64,000 nucleotides of DNA from Azospirillum sp. TSH64. GTDB taxonomy: Bacteria; Pseudomonadota; Alphaproteobacteria; Azospirillales; Azospirillaceae. This document shows positions 49,727 to 58,119 of this stretch, piece by piece. The notes under the pieces were generated by a model, which saw only the letters and a program-made list of their open reading frames with translations, was not told the DNA's origin and made no database searches. The translations under genes and the position numbers were made by a program. Every line of letters starts with the position of its first letter. The stretch's first letter is position 1. The stretch covers positions 7,465,305 through 7,529,304 of the forward strand of contig NZ_LGQW01000015.1 in assembly GCF_003116035.1 (NCBI RefSeq), given 5' to 3'.

Positions 49727-51643
49727 TCAGGACATCGACGCCAGCAACTCCGCGATGGTCATGATGCGCGAGGGCGGCAGCCGGATGGTGGCGGTGCAGC
49801 CCTGCCCCGGCGCGCTGTCCAACGTCAGCGTGCCGCCATGCGCCTCCACCAGACGCAGCGCCAGCGGCAGGCCGAGACCGATGCCTTCGTGACGGCGGGT
49901 GACGGTCTGGTCGATCTGGCCGAAGGGGGTGAGCGCCTTCGCGACGTCCTCCTGCCGCATGCCGACGCCACGGTCGCACACCGACAGCTCCACCCAACCA
50001 TCGGCGGCGAGCCCGGCGGAAAGGCTGACCGGACCACCCGGATGGCTGAACTTGATGGCGTTGGACAGCAGGTTCCCCAAGGCCTGCCCGAGGCGGCGGT
50101 CGTCGCCGCGAATCGGCGGCAGGTCGCCATCGGCCATCACCTCGACCATCACGCCCTGACGGGTCGCATGGAAGCGCAGATCCGCCACCGCGCGCTCGAT
50201 CAACGCCGACAGGTTCACCGATCCTTCGACCAGCGACAACCCGCCGGCATCGACGCGCGCCATGTCGAGGATGTCGTCGATGATCGCCAGAAGTTGTTCG
50301 CCGGCCTGCCGGATCGCCCCGACGCAGTCAGCCATTAAGTCATTCTGCCGCCCGCCCGCCGCGGCAGTCCCGGCTTGCGTCTCCAACAGTTGGGAGAAGC
50401 CGATCACCGCATTCAGCGGGGTGCGCAACTCGTGGCTCATCGTCGCGATGAAGGTCGATTTCGCTTGGTCCCCGGCCTCCGCCGCCTCTTTGGCGGCCAG
50501 AAGCTCGGCTTCGACCCGCCGACGCTCGGTCACGTCGCGAAGAATGGCGGTGTAGAGCCGCCGCCCCTCCACCTCGCTGGCGCTGACCGACAACTCGACA
50601 GGAAAGCGGGTGCCGTCGGCACGTTCCGCCTCCGCCGCACGGTCACGGGCGACCAGGGCGGTGGTCTGGCCGGGAGCGAACTCCAGCCGGATGCCGCCCT
50701 CCTCCCTCAAATCGGCCAGCGGGATCAGGCGGTCGAGCGGGCGCCACAGCAGGTCGCCCGCCGCAACGCCGAACATCGCCTCCGCCGCACGGTTGAAGCT
50801 GAGCAGCACGCCCGCCTCGTCGACGGTCAGGATCGCATCGGCGGCGGTGTCGAGAACCGCCTCGTTGCGCGCCTCCGACAGGCGGAGCGCGTTGGCGGTG
50901 AGGACATATTCGCTGACGTCGGTGATGGTGGCGATGGTGCCGCCATCCTCCAGGCGGATGCGCTGGCACAGCACCCGGCGGTCGGCCCCCGTCCCGTCCG
51001 GATCGTGGAAGCGGAAATCGGTCGTCGCGGCATCGCAGCCCGAGTCCAGCCGCCAATCCGCCGCCACCCGCTCCCGGTCCTCCGGATGTACGGCATCGAG
51101 CCAGCCCCTGCAGAGCAGCCGGTCGGGCTCCAGCCCGGTGATCCCGGCCAGACGGGCATTGGCGAACTGCACCTGCCCTGTGGAATCGGCCTGCAGAATG
51201 CCGACCGGCACCGCCTCCGCCAGGATGCGGTAACGCGCCTCGCTGGCGCGCAGCCGCTCCGACAGGGCGATGTGGTCGCTAATGTCGCGGATGTTCAGCA
51301 CCAGCCCGCCGATGGCCGGGTCGGCCAGCTCGTTGCGGGTGGTGACCTCCAGCCAGCGCCAGCCGCCATCGGCATGGCGGAAGCGGAAAACGGCGCGGCC
51401 GCTGCTGCCCGCCGGAGCGTTCACACGGAGTTGCAGCCTGTGCTGCGCCTCCTCCACATCGTCGGGGTGGATATGCTCGCCGAGCGATGCGCCGGCCAGC
51501 GCCTTCGGCGGATAGCCCAGCAGGTCGCCCGCGGACTCGCCGATGTGGCGCACGCGCCCGTCCGGCGACAGCACAGCGACAAGCTCGCGGCGATCCTGGA
51601 ACAGGCCGCCGATCCTGAGTTCCCTGGACAGGCCATCCTGCAA
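49727..51643 (-). CDS. PAS-domain sensor histidine kinase
   Basis: A 638-residue cytosolic kinase with three PAS domains (about 15-125, 135-245, 260-375), HisKA with His404 in MSHELRTPLN, and a C-terminal HATPase domain (NLLSNAIKFS; GIGLGLPLAL). There is no membrane segment and no receiver domain, so phosphate must go to a separate regulator, possibly the lone receiver at 11920-12330, which is speculation. The only start codon at a sensible position is TTG at 51643, with GGGGGTG eight bases upstream. The ligand or cofactor of the PAS domains is unknown. Confidence 0.88.
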   Translation of the reverse strand: MQDGLSRELRIGGLFQDRRELVAVLSPDGRVRHIGESAGDLLGYPPKALAGASLGEHIHPDDVEEAQHRLQLRVNAPAGSSGRAVFRFRHADGGWRWLEVTTRNELADPAIGGLVLNIRDISDHIALSERLRASEARYRILAEAVPVGILQADSTGQVQFANARLAGITGLEPDRLLCRGWLDAVHPEDRERVAADWRLDSGCDAATTDFRFHDPDGTGADRRVLCQRIRLEDGGTIATITDVSEYVLTANALRLSEARNEAVLDTAADAILTVDEAGVLLSFNRAAEAMFGVAAGDLLWRPLDRLIPLADLREEGGIRLEFAPGQTTALVARDRAAEAERADGTRFPVELSVSASEVEGRRLYTAILRDVTERRRVEAELLAAKEAAEAGDQAKSTFIATMSHELRTPLNAVIGFSQLLETQAGTAAAGGRQNDLMADCVGAIRQAGEQLLAIIDDILDMARVDAGGLSLVEGSVNLSALIERAVADLRFHATRQGVMVEVMADGDLPPIRGDDRRLGQALGNLLSNAIKFSHPGGPVSLSAGLAADGWVELSVCDRGVGMRQEDVAKALTPFGQIDQTVTRRHEGIGLGLPLALRLVEAHGGTLTLDSAPGQGCTATIRLPPSRIMTIAELLASMS

Positions 51644-51776
51644 GACGACACCCCCGACCCTGATGCGGACAGCGGGATTGCGCTCGATCCCGCCGTCCGC
51701 AGGGTAATCAGTGGGCGTTAACGGTTCATGTCAGGATCAACCCCACTCCGGGTGCATGATTTCCGCGTTGAAACCC

Positions 51777-52592
51777 CTATCCCCGCCGCAGGGACAGGAA
51801 GGAAGCCAAGGCTTCCAGCACCGAATCGGGGGACTCGGTCATCACCATATGCCCGGTCTGCGGCAGGACGACGACCTGCGATGTCTTGACGCGGGCCGCC
51901 AGCGACCGTCCGGCCTTCGCCGGGGTCATCTTGTCGAGCGCCCCCAGCAGGAACAGCGCCGGACAGGCAACCATCGCCGCGGCATCGGCCCCCTGCCCAT
52001 AGTCGTTGCAGGCGGCGAGGTCGACGCCCAGCACGCCCGGACGCACCGAAGCCATCAGCCGGCGCCCGCCGGGGATCAGCGCCAGCCCCGGCGTCGGGCA
52101 GCCGCCGCCCTGGGCACCGCCATGGCCGCGCGGGCCGGAGCCCCAGCCGATCACCATCTCGATGGCCGACTGTTCGCCGGCATGGGCCGCGGCCAGCAGG
52201 TCCGGATGGACCGGCATCCGCTCCGCCACGCCCAGCAGTGCCACCTCCTCGACCCGGCCTCCATGGCGAGCGGCGGCGTCCAGCGCCACCAGCGCGCCCA
52301 TGGAGTGGCCGACCAGCGCCGCCCGCTCCAGCCCGGCGGCGTCCAGCAGGGCGATCACCCAGTCGGCGATGGCGGCGATGCTGTCCAGCGGCCCGCCGCC
52401 GGAACGGCCATGGCCGGGCAGATCGACCGCCAGGACGGAGCGGCCATGGTGGGCGAGATAGCGGCTTTGCAGGCTCCACACGCTGTGGTCCATGCCGGCG
52501 CCGTGGATCAGCACGACAGCCGGACGGGCGGGGTCGATGTCCCGGCCGCCGGTGTGGATGAAGACGGGGTTTCCGTTGACGGTCAGCTGCAT
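51777..52592 (-). CDS. Alpha/beta hydrolase
   Basis: A 271-residue alpha/beta hydrolase. The oxyanion region VLIHGAGMDHSVW, nucleophile elbow LVGHSMGALVALD (Ser), acid LLGALDKMTP and base TGHMVMTE are all present. It is 10 bp downstream of the O-acetylhomoserine sulfhydrylase gene on the same strand, so it is probably cotranscribed and under the same leader control. Possible link to homoserine acyl chemistry is not shown by sequence; the closest named type is a general esterase. Confidence 0.86.
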   Translation of the reverse strand: MQLTVNGNPVFIHTGGRDIDPARPAVVLIHGAGMDHSVWSLQSRYLAHHGRSVLAVDLPGHGRSGGGPLDSIAAIADWVIALLDAAGLERAALVGHSMGALVALDAAARHGGRVEEVALLGVAERMPVHPDLLAAAHAGEQSAIEMVIGWGSGPRGHGGAQGGGCPTPGLALIPGGRRLMASVRPGVLGVDLAACNDYGQGADAAAMVACPALFLLGALDKMTPAKAGRSLAARVKTSQVVVLPQTGHMVMTESPDSVLEALASFLSLRRG

Positions 52593-52602
52593 GGCGCGGC
52601 CC

Positions 52603-53928
52603 TCAGCCCTTGGTGGCGGCGCGCAGCGCCTGCTTCAGATCGTCGATCAGGTCTTCGCAATCCTCCAGCCCGATGGACAGGCGGATCATGTCCTCCCCCA
52701 CCCCGGAGGCCTTGAGCGCCTCGGCATCGAGCTGGGCGTGGGTGGTGCTGGCCGGATGGATCACCAGCGACTTGGCGTCGCCGACATTGGCGAGGTGCGA
52801 GAACAGCGTCAGCGACTCGATGAAGCGCCGTCCGGCCTCGCGGCCGCCGCCCTGCGCGCCGGCCCGGATGCCGAAGGAGATGATCGAACCGGCGCCATGC
52901 GGCAGCAGCCGGGCGGCCAGAGCATGGTCGGGATGATCGACCAGTTCCGGGTAGGAGACCCAGGCGACCGCCCCCTTCTCCGAATTCAGCTCCCCTTCCA
53001 GGAAGCAGACGACCTTGCGGGCGTTGTGGATGTGGCACTTCATCCGCAGCGGCAGCGTCTCCACGCCCTGCAGGATCTGGAAGGCGTTCATCGGGCTCAT
53101 GCAGGCGCCGAAGTCGCGCAAACCCTCGGCACGGGCACGGACGATGAAGGCGGCCGGGCCGTATTCCTCGGCGAAATCGATGCCGTGATAGCCGGCATAG
53201 GGCTCGGTCAGGGTCGGGAACTTGCCCGACGCCTCCCAGTCGAAGCGGCCGCCGTCGATCACCACACCGCCGATGGCGGTGCCATGCCCGCTCAGCCACT
53301 TGGTGCAGGAATGCATGACCAGATCGGCGCCATGCTCGAAAGGCCGGCAGAGATAGGGGGTGGTGAAGGTCGAGTCGATCAGCAGCGGGATCCCGGCCTC
53401 GTGGGCGATGGCCGCGACCTTCGGCACGTCCAGCACCTCCAGCCCCGGATTGCCCAGCACCTCGCCGAAGACCAGCCGGGTCTCATCACGGATCGCGGCG
53501 CGGATGCCGTCGAAGTCGCGCGGGTGGACGAAGGTCGTGGTGATGCCGAAGCGCGGCAGGGTATAGGCCAGCAGATTGCGGCTGCCGCCATAAATGGAGG
53601 ATGAGGCGACGATGTGCCCGCCCGCCCCCATCAGCGTCATGATGGCGAGCGTCAGCGCCGCCTGTCCGCTGGCGGTGCAGACCGCGCCCACCCCGCCTTC
53701 CAGCGTCGCCAGCCGCTCCTCCAGCACCGCGACGGTGGGGTTGGAGATGCGCGAATAGATGTGGCCGGGCCGCTCCAGGTTGAAGAGCGCCGCCGCCTGA
53801 TCGACGTCGCTGAAGACGTAGGAGGAGGTCAGGTGGATCGGAACCGCCCGTGCCCCGGTGGCCGGATCGGGCTTCTGCCCCGCATGCAGGCTCTGCGTGT
53901 CGAACTTCAGGAACTTGGCGCCCGCCAT
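52603..53928 (-). CDS. metY: O-acetylhomoserine aminocarboxypropyltransferase
   Basis: A 441-residue PLP enzyme of the Cys/Met metabolism family that makes homocysteine from O-acetylhomoserine and sulfide. The PLP lysine is in VMHSCTKWLSGHG, and the long-form N-terminus FDTQSLHAGQKPDPATGARA and SSYVFSDVD are typical of MetY rather than MetB. AGGGGAGGGGGGAGC stands just before the ATG at 53928. Its leader contains an intrinsic terminator and an upstream promoter (53961-54091), suggesting transcription attenuation. Confidence 0.92.
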   Translation of the reverse strand: MAGAKFLKFDTQSLHAGQKPDPATGARAVPIHLTSSYVFSDVDQAAALFNLERPGHIYSRISNPTVAVLEERLATLEGGVGAVCTASGQAALTLAIMTLMGAGGHIVASSSIYGGSRNLLAYTLPRFGITTTFVHPRDFDGIRAAIRDETRLVFGEVLGNPGLEVLDVPKVAAIAHEAGIPLLIDSTFTTPYLCRPFEHGADLVMHSCTKWLSGHGTAIGGVVIDGGRFDWEASGKFPTLTEPYAGYHGIDFAEEYGPAAFIVRARAEGLRDFGACMSPMNAFQILQGVETLPLRMKCHIHNARKVVCFLEGELNSEKGAVAWVSYPELVDHPDHALAARLLPHGAGSIISFGIRAGAQGGGREAGRRFIESLTLFSHLANVGDAKSLVIHPASTTHAQLDAEALKASGVGEDMIRLSIGLEDCEDLIDDLKQALRAATKG

Positions 53929-53960
53929 GCTCCCCCCTCCCCTCGAAGTTGGCACCGAAA

Positions 53961-53998
53961 ATTAAAAGAGGGCCGCCTGCGATGGAGCGGCCCTCTTT
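53961..53998 (-). terminator. Intrinsic terminator in metY leader
   Basis: A perfect 12-bp stem AAAGAGGGCCGC / GCGGCCCTCTTT is followed on the minus strand by TTTTAATTTT, 37 bp before the metY start codon. No other minus-strand gene lies upstream, so this terminator is in the leader of metY and is a candidate attenuator. Confidence 0.8.
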
Positions 53999-54062
53999 GC
54001 TTTTCAGCGTCTTATTTGCCAGCCCTGTTCAACCCGCATTCCTGCGGCATCGACGGTGCGGA

Positions 54063-54091
54063 AGCGTATGGAGACGTGACGCGCGCGTCAA
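54063..54091 (-). promoter_or_regulatory. Candidate metY promoter
   Basis: On the minus strand TTGACG (54091-54086) and TACGCT (54068-54063) are 17 bp apart. Transcription from about 54056 would give a 128-nucleotide leader holding the terminator and, before it, a CCGCA-GGAA-TGCGG hairpin (about 54045-54032). Confidence 0.5.
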
Positions 54092-54230
54092 GGTGGTTGG
54101 ATCGACGAAAAAGCCAGTCGTTGGACAAGTTTACGCGAATGAGAACAAGTTGCAACAAGTAGCGGGAGGGACTAAAAGGCAGCGATGGCTTGGTCCCTCG
54201 AGGCCCGGCCTGTCCGAAGAAGAGGTTGGA

Positions 54231-55289
54231 ATGAAGATCTCCCGCTCCCGGTTCGTCCGGTCGCTCGCCCTTGCCTCCGCTCTCGCCGCCCTGCCGGTCG
54301 TGGCCCTCACCGGCACCGCCTCGGCGCAGACGGCCCCCACCCAGGCGACGCCGAGTGCCGATGGCATCACGGTCTACAACGCCCAGCACGCCAGCCTGAC
54401 CAAGGAGTGGGTGGAGCGCTTCACCCGCGAGACCGGCATCAAGGTGACCGTGCGCAACGGCAGCGACATGGAGCTTGGGAACCAGATCGTGCAGGAGGGC
54501 GCCGCCTCCCCCGCCGACGTGTTCCTGACGGAGAATTCGCCGGCGATGGCCCTGGTCGACAATGCCGGGCTGTTCGCGCCGCTCGGCGCCGAGACGCTGG
54601 CCCCGGTGCCCGAGAGCTTCCGCCCGGCCAACGGCCATTGGGTCGGCATCGCCGCCCGCTCCACCGTCTTCGCCTACAACACCGGCAAGCTGACGCAGGA
54701 CAAGCTGCCGAAATCGCTGCTCGACCTCGCCAACCCGGAGTGGAAGGGCCGCTGGGCCGCCTCGCCCGCCGGTGCCGACTTCCAGGCCATCGTCGGCGCG
54801 CTCCTCCAGCTGAAAGGCGAGGCGGCCACCGCCTCCTGGCTGAAGGCGATGAAGGAGAACGCCAAGCCCTACCGCGGCAACAGCGTCGCCATGAAGGCGG
54901 TGAATGCCGGCGAGGTCGAGGGCGCGGTGATCTACCATTATTACTACATTGGCGATCAGGCCCGCACCGGCGGCGAGAACAGCAAGAACGTCGCCCTGCA
55001 CTATTTCCGCAACGGCGATCCCGGCGCCTTCGTCAGCATCTCCGGCGCCGGCATGCTGGCATCCAGCAAGAACAAGCGCGAGGCCGAGGCCTTCGTGAAG
55101 TTCCTGACCGGCAAGGGCGGGCAGGAAGTGCTGCGTGACGGCGATTCCTATGAATACGCCGTCGCCGGCGGCATCGCGTCCAATGCCAAGCTGGAGCCGC
55201 TGGACAAGCTGCAGGCGCCGAAGGTCAAGCCGGAGGCTCTCAACAACAAGGCCGTCACCGACTTGATGACTGCGGCCGGCCTGCTGTAA
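54231..55289 (+). CDS. Fe(III) ABC transporter periplasmic binding protein
   Basis: A 352-residue FbpA/FutA-type ferric-ion binding protein. A signal peptide spans about residues 1-32 (ALASALAALPVVALTGTASAQ). Mature features are ITVYNAQHASLTKEWVERF and the tyrosine cluster VIYHYYYIGD, where adjacent tyrosines bind Fe(III). AGAGG precedes the ATG. The upstream gap carries three ACAAGT hexamers (54125-54160) but no clear Fur box. First gene of a binding protein-permease-ATPase set. Confidence 0.9.
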   Translation: MKISRSRFVRSLALASALAALPVVALTGTASAQTAPTQATPSADGITVYNAQHASLTKEWVERFTRETGIKVTVRNGSDMELGNQIVQEGAASPADVFLTENSPAMALVDNAGLFAPLGAETLAPVPESFRPANGHWVGIAARSTVFAYNTGKLTQDKLPKSLLDLANPEWKGRWAASPAGADFQAIVGALLQLKGEAATASWLKAMKENAKPYRGNSVAMKAVNAGEVEGAVIYHYYYIGDQARTGGENSKNVALHYFRNGDPGAFVSISGAGMLASSKNKREAEAFVKFLTGKGGQEVLRDGDSYEYAVAGGIASNAKLEPLDKLQAPKVKPEALNNKAVTDLMTAAGLL

Positions 55290-55516
55290 TCCAATCTGCC
55301 GTCGCCCGCGGCATCGAACCCGCGGGCGGCGGCAGTTCAGGCCCGTCCATCCGGACGGACCCGGAGCCGGTTCCGGAGTTCACCGTCATCGCTCTTCACC
55401 CACACTCTTCCCAGCCGCAGGCGGACCGCGACCGCCCCACGCTTCATGCCGCGGCCTCCCTCGTCACCGCACGCCGTCCCAAGCAGGCGGCACTGCCGGT
55501 CCTGGCCGTCACCTCT

Positions 55517-56998
55517 GTGGTCGCGGCGCTTGCGCTGATGCCGCTCGCCTTCGTCGTCTGGATCACCTTCCAGACCGGATGGGACACGGTGGTCGAGCTG
55601 GTGTTCCGCCGCCGGGTCGGCGAGCTGCTGGTGAACACGCTGCTGCTGGTGCTGCTGACCCTGCCGCTTTCCATCCTGGTGGCGGTCACGCTGGCTTGGT
55701 TGACCGAGCGCTCCGACCTGCCGGGACGGCGGTTCTGGGCCTGGCTGGCGGTGGCGCCGCTGGCGGTCCCCGCCTTCGTCCACAGCTATGCCTGGGTCAC
55801 CGTCGCCCCCGGCCTGCACGGGCTGGCGGCAGCGGTGCTGGTCTCGGTGCTCGCCTACTCCCCATTCCTCTATTTGCCGGTCGCCGCCCAGCTGCGCCGG
55901 CTCGATCCGACGATGGAGGACGTCGCCGCCTCGCTCGGCCACGGACCATGGCGGGTTTTCCTGACGGTGGTGCTGCCCCAGCTGCGGCTGGCCGTCTGCG
56001 GCGGTTCGCTGCTGATCGGCCTGCATCTGCTGGCCGAATACGGCCTCTACGTCATGATCCAGTTCGACACCTTCACCACCGCCATCGTCGACCAGTTCCA
56101 GTCGGCCTACAACGGCCCGGCGGCGAATATGCTGGCCGGCGTGCTCGTGCTGCTCTGCATGGGGCTGATGGGCGGCGAGGTGCTGCTGCGCGGCCACGAA
56201 CGCTACGCCCGTGTCGGCAGCGGCGCCGCAAGACGGGCGGCACCGGTCGAACTCGGCCGCGCGACCCTGCCTTGCCTGCTGATCCCGCTGCTGTTCGCCG
56301 CACTCTCGCTCGGCGTCCCGCTGCTGACGCTCGGCCGCTGGCTGGCCATCGGCGGTTCCCGCATCTGGCAGGGCGCCGACATCGGCGGCGCCATCGTCCA
56401 GACCGTCGCCCTGGCGCTGGCCGGCGCGCTGCTGACCACGCTGGCCGCCGCACCGATGGCCTGGCTGTCGGTGCGTGCGCCCGGCCGGCTCCAGCGTCTT
56501 CTGGAAGCCTGCCATTACTATGTCGGCTCGCTGCCAGGGGTGGTCGTCGCCTTGTCGCTGGTGACGATCACCGTGCGGGTCGCGCTGCCGCTCTACCAAA
56601 CCGTCGGCACGGTGCTGCTGGCCTACCTGCTGCTGTTCCTGCCGCGGGCCCTGGTCGGGCTGCGGGCCAGCCTCGCCCAGGCGCCGGTCGAGCTGGAGCG
56701 GGCGGCCATGGCGCTGGGCCGCACGCCGTTGCAGGCGGTGCGCCAGATCACCTTCCGGCTCGCCGCGCCCGGTGCGGCGGCCAGCATGGCGATGGTGGCG
56801 CTCGGCATCACCAACGAGCTGACGGCGACCCTGATGCTCGCCCCCAGCGGCACGCGCACGCTGGCCACCGAATTCTGGTCGCTGACCAGCGAGATCGACT
56901 ATGCGGGGGCTGCCCCCTATGCGGTGATGATGGTCGCCGCATCGCTGCCGATGACGATCCTTCTCCACATCCAATCGAAACGGGCCGCCGGACGATGA
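55517..56998 (+). CDS. Fe(III) ABC transporter permease (start uncertain)
   Basis: A fused permease of the FbpB/ThiP type with two halves, each about six helices, and EAA-like loops (VAASLGHGPWRVFLTVVLPQ and AAMALGRTPLQAVRQITFRL). The only usable start codon in frame is GTG at 55517, which lacks a ribosome site and lies within the first predicted helix; hydrophobic sequence (ALPVLAVTSV) and an open frame continue well upstream with no ATG, GTG or TTG. An ATG at 55446 is in a different frame. A one-base error or frameshift near 55450-55510 is possible. The stop overlaps fbpC (ATGA). 493 residues from the GTG; family members are usually slightly longer. Confidence 0.85.
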   Translation: MVAALALMPLAFVVWITFQTGWDTVVELVFRRRVGELLVNTLLLVLLTLPLSILVAVTLAWLTERSDLPGRRFWAWLAVAPLAVPAFVHSYAWVTVAPGLHGLAAAVLVSVLAYSPFLYLPVAAQLRRLDPTMEDVAASLGHGPWRVFLTVVLPQLRLAVCGGSLLIGLHLLAEYGLYVMIQFDTFTTAIVDQFQSAYNGPAANMLAGVLVLLCMGLMGGEVLLRGHERYARVGSGAARRAAPVELGRATLPCLLIPLLFAALSLGVPLLTLGRWLAIGGSRIWQGADIGGAIVQTVALALAGALLTTLAAAPMAWLSVRAPGRLQRLLEACHYYVGSLPGVVVALSLVTITVRVALPLYQTVGTVLLAYLLLFLPRALVGLRASLAQAPVELERAAMALGRTPLQAVRQITFRLAAPGAAASMAMVALGITNELTATLMLAPSGTRTLATEFWSLTSEIDYAGAAPYAVMMVAASLPMTILLHIQSKRAAGR

Positions 56999-58089
56999 GC
57001 TTCCTTCAGGTTCAGGGACTGGGAAAACGGTATGGCAACGCGGTGGCGCTGGAGGATGTCGACCTCTCGGTGCATGCCGGCAGCCGCACCGCCATCGTCG
57101 GACGTTCCGGCTCGGGAAAGACCACGCTTCTGCGCATCGTCGCCGGCTTCGAGTCCGCCGACAGCGGCCGTATCCTGCTCGACGGGCACCCGCTGGTGGA
57201 TGGCGCCGGAATCGTGCCGGCCCACCGTCGCGGCATCGGCTATGTGCCGCAGGACGGCGCGCTGTTCCCCCATCTCAGCATCGCCGACAACATCGGCTTC
57301 GGGCTGGAGCGCGGCGATGCCGGCCGGCGGAGCCGCATCCTCGAACTGCTGGATGCGGTGGAACTCGATCCGCAGATGCTGGAGCGCCGGCCGCACGAAC
57401 TGTCCGGCGGCCAGCAGCAGCGCGTCGCGCTCGCCCGCGCGCTCGCCCGCAAGCCGGCGCTGATGCTGCTGGACGAGCCCTTCTCGGCGCTCGACACCGG
57501 CTTGCGCGACTCCCTGCGCCGCACCGTCGCCCGGGTGCTCTGCGAAGCCGGGATCGCGACGATCCTCGTCACCCACGACCAGGCCGAAGCGCTGTCCTTC
57601 GCCGATCAGGTGGCGGTGATGCGCGAAGGCCGCTTGACGCAGGTCGGCTCGCCCCAGGAGCTGTACCGGCGGCCGCGCGACCGCGAGACGGCGGCGTTCC
57701 TCGGCGATGCGATCATCCTGCCGGCGGACGTCGAAAACGGCTGGGCGAGCTGCAGTCTCGGCCGGCTGGCAGTGAGCGCCGGTTCCCGGCGCGGCGCGGC
57801 CGAGATCATGCTGCGCCCCGAGCAGCTCCGGCTGGTGGTCGACGACCGCGATGCCCCGCCGAACGTCCCACCGAACGCCGGGGAGAGCGGTGTGGAAAGC
57901 TGGGGGCGGGTCATCGACGTCGAGTTCGGCGGCTCCGTCTGCAAGGTCGCGGTGGCGCTCGGCACTGTGCCGGGGCAGCGCAACCCGCTGCTCCTGCGCC
58001 ATTCCAGCCTGGATTTGCCGAGGATCGGCAGCCGCGTCCGCATCCATGTCGAGGGCGAGGCGCATATCTTCGACACGCCCCTGCGCTGA
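56995..58089 (+). CDS. Fe(III) ABC transporter ATP-binding protein
   Basis: A 364-residue ATPase of the FbpC/PotA group. Walker A is GRSGSGKTTLL, the Q-loop VPQDGALFPH, signature LSGGQQQRVALARALA, and Walker B LMLLDEPFSALD. A C-terminal TOBE-like domain (LRPEQLRLVV) follows. It overlaps the permease gene by four bases. With the two upstream genes it makes a complete importer, most likely for Fe(III). Confidence 0.93.
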   Translation: MSFLQVQGLGKRYGNAVALEDVDLSVHAGSRTAIVGRSGSGKTTLLRIVAGFESADSGRILLDGHPLVDGAGIVPAHRRGIGYVPQDGALFPHLSIADNIGFGLERGDAGRRSRILELLDAVELDPQMLERRPHELSGGQQQRVALARALARKPALMLLDEPFSALDTGLRDSLRRTVARVLCEAGIATILVTHDQAEALSFADQVAVMREGRLTQVGSPQELYRRPRDRETAAFLGDAIILPADVENGWASCSLGRLAVSAGSRRGAAEIMLRPEQLRLVVDDRDAPPNVPPNAGESGVESWGRVIDVEFGGSVCKVAVALGTVPGQRNPLLLRHSSLDLPRIGSRVRIHVEGEAHIFDTPLR

Positions 58090-58105
58090 CAACTCCGTGG
58101 ACGCC

Positions 58106-58114
58106 GGGGGGGGG
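58106..58114. repeat. Run of nine G residues
   Basis: A nine-G homopolymer lies between the convergent ATPase and ybdK-like genes. Such runs are prone to length change and to sequencing error; here it is non-coding. Confidence 0.9.
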
Positions 58115-58119
58115 CGGGA

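Noticed and set aside
53999..54060. SAM-II riboswitch as a firm annotation in the metY leader
   Set aside because: The 3' stretch (AAATAAGACGCTGAAAAG) resembles SAM-II, but a P1 stem and pseudoknot pairing could not be built convincingly; kept only as a finding to test.
54121..54170. Fur or Irr box upstream of the Fe(III) binding protein gene
   Set aside because: GCGAATGAGAACAAG shares only part of the Fur consensus and lacks dyad symmetry; the three ACAAGT hexamers have uneven spacing.
55337..56974. A 545-codon minus-strand frame opposite the iron permease gene
   Set aside because: Composition is His/Gln/Arg-rich shadow sequence; the opposite strand encodes a clear membrane permease.
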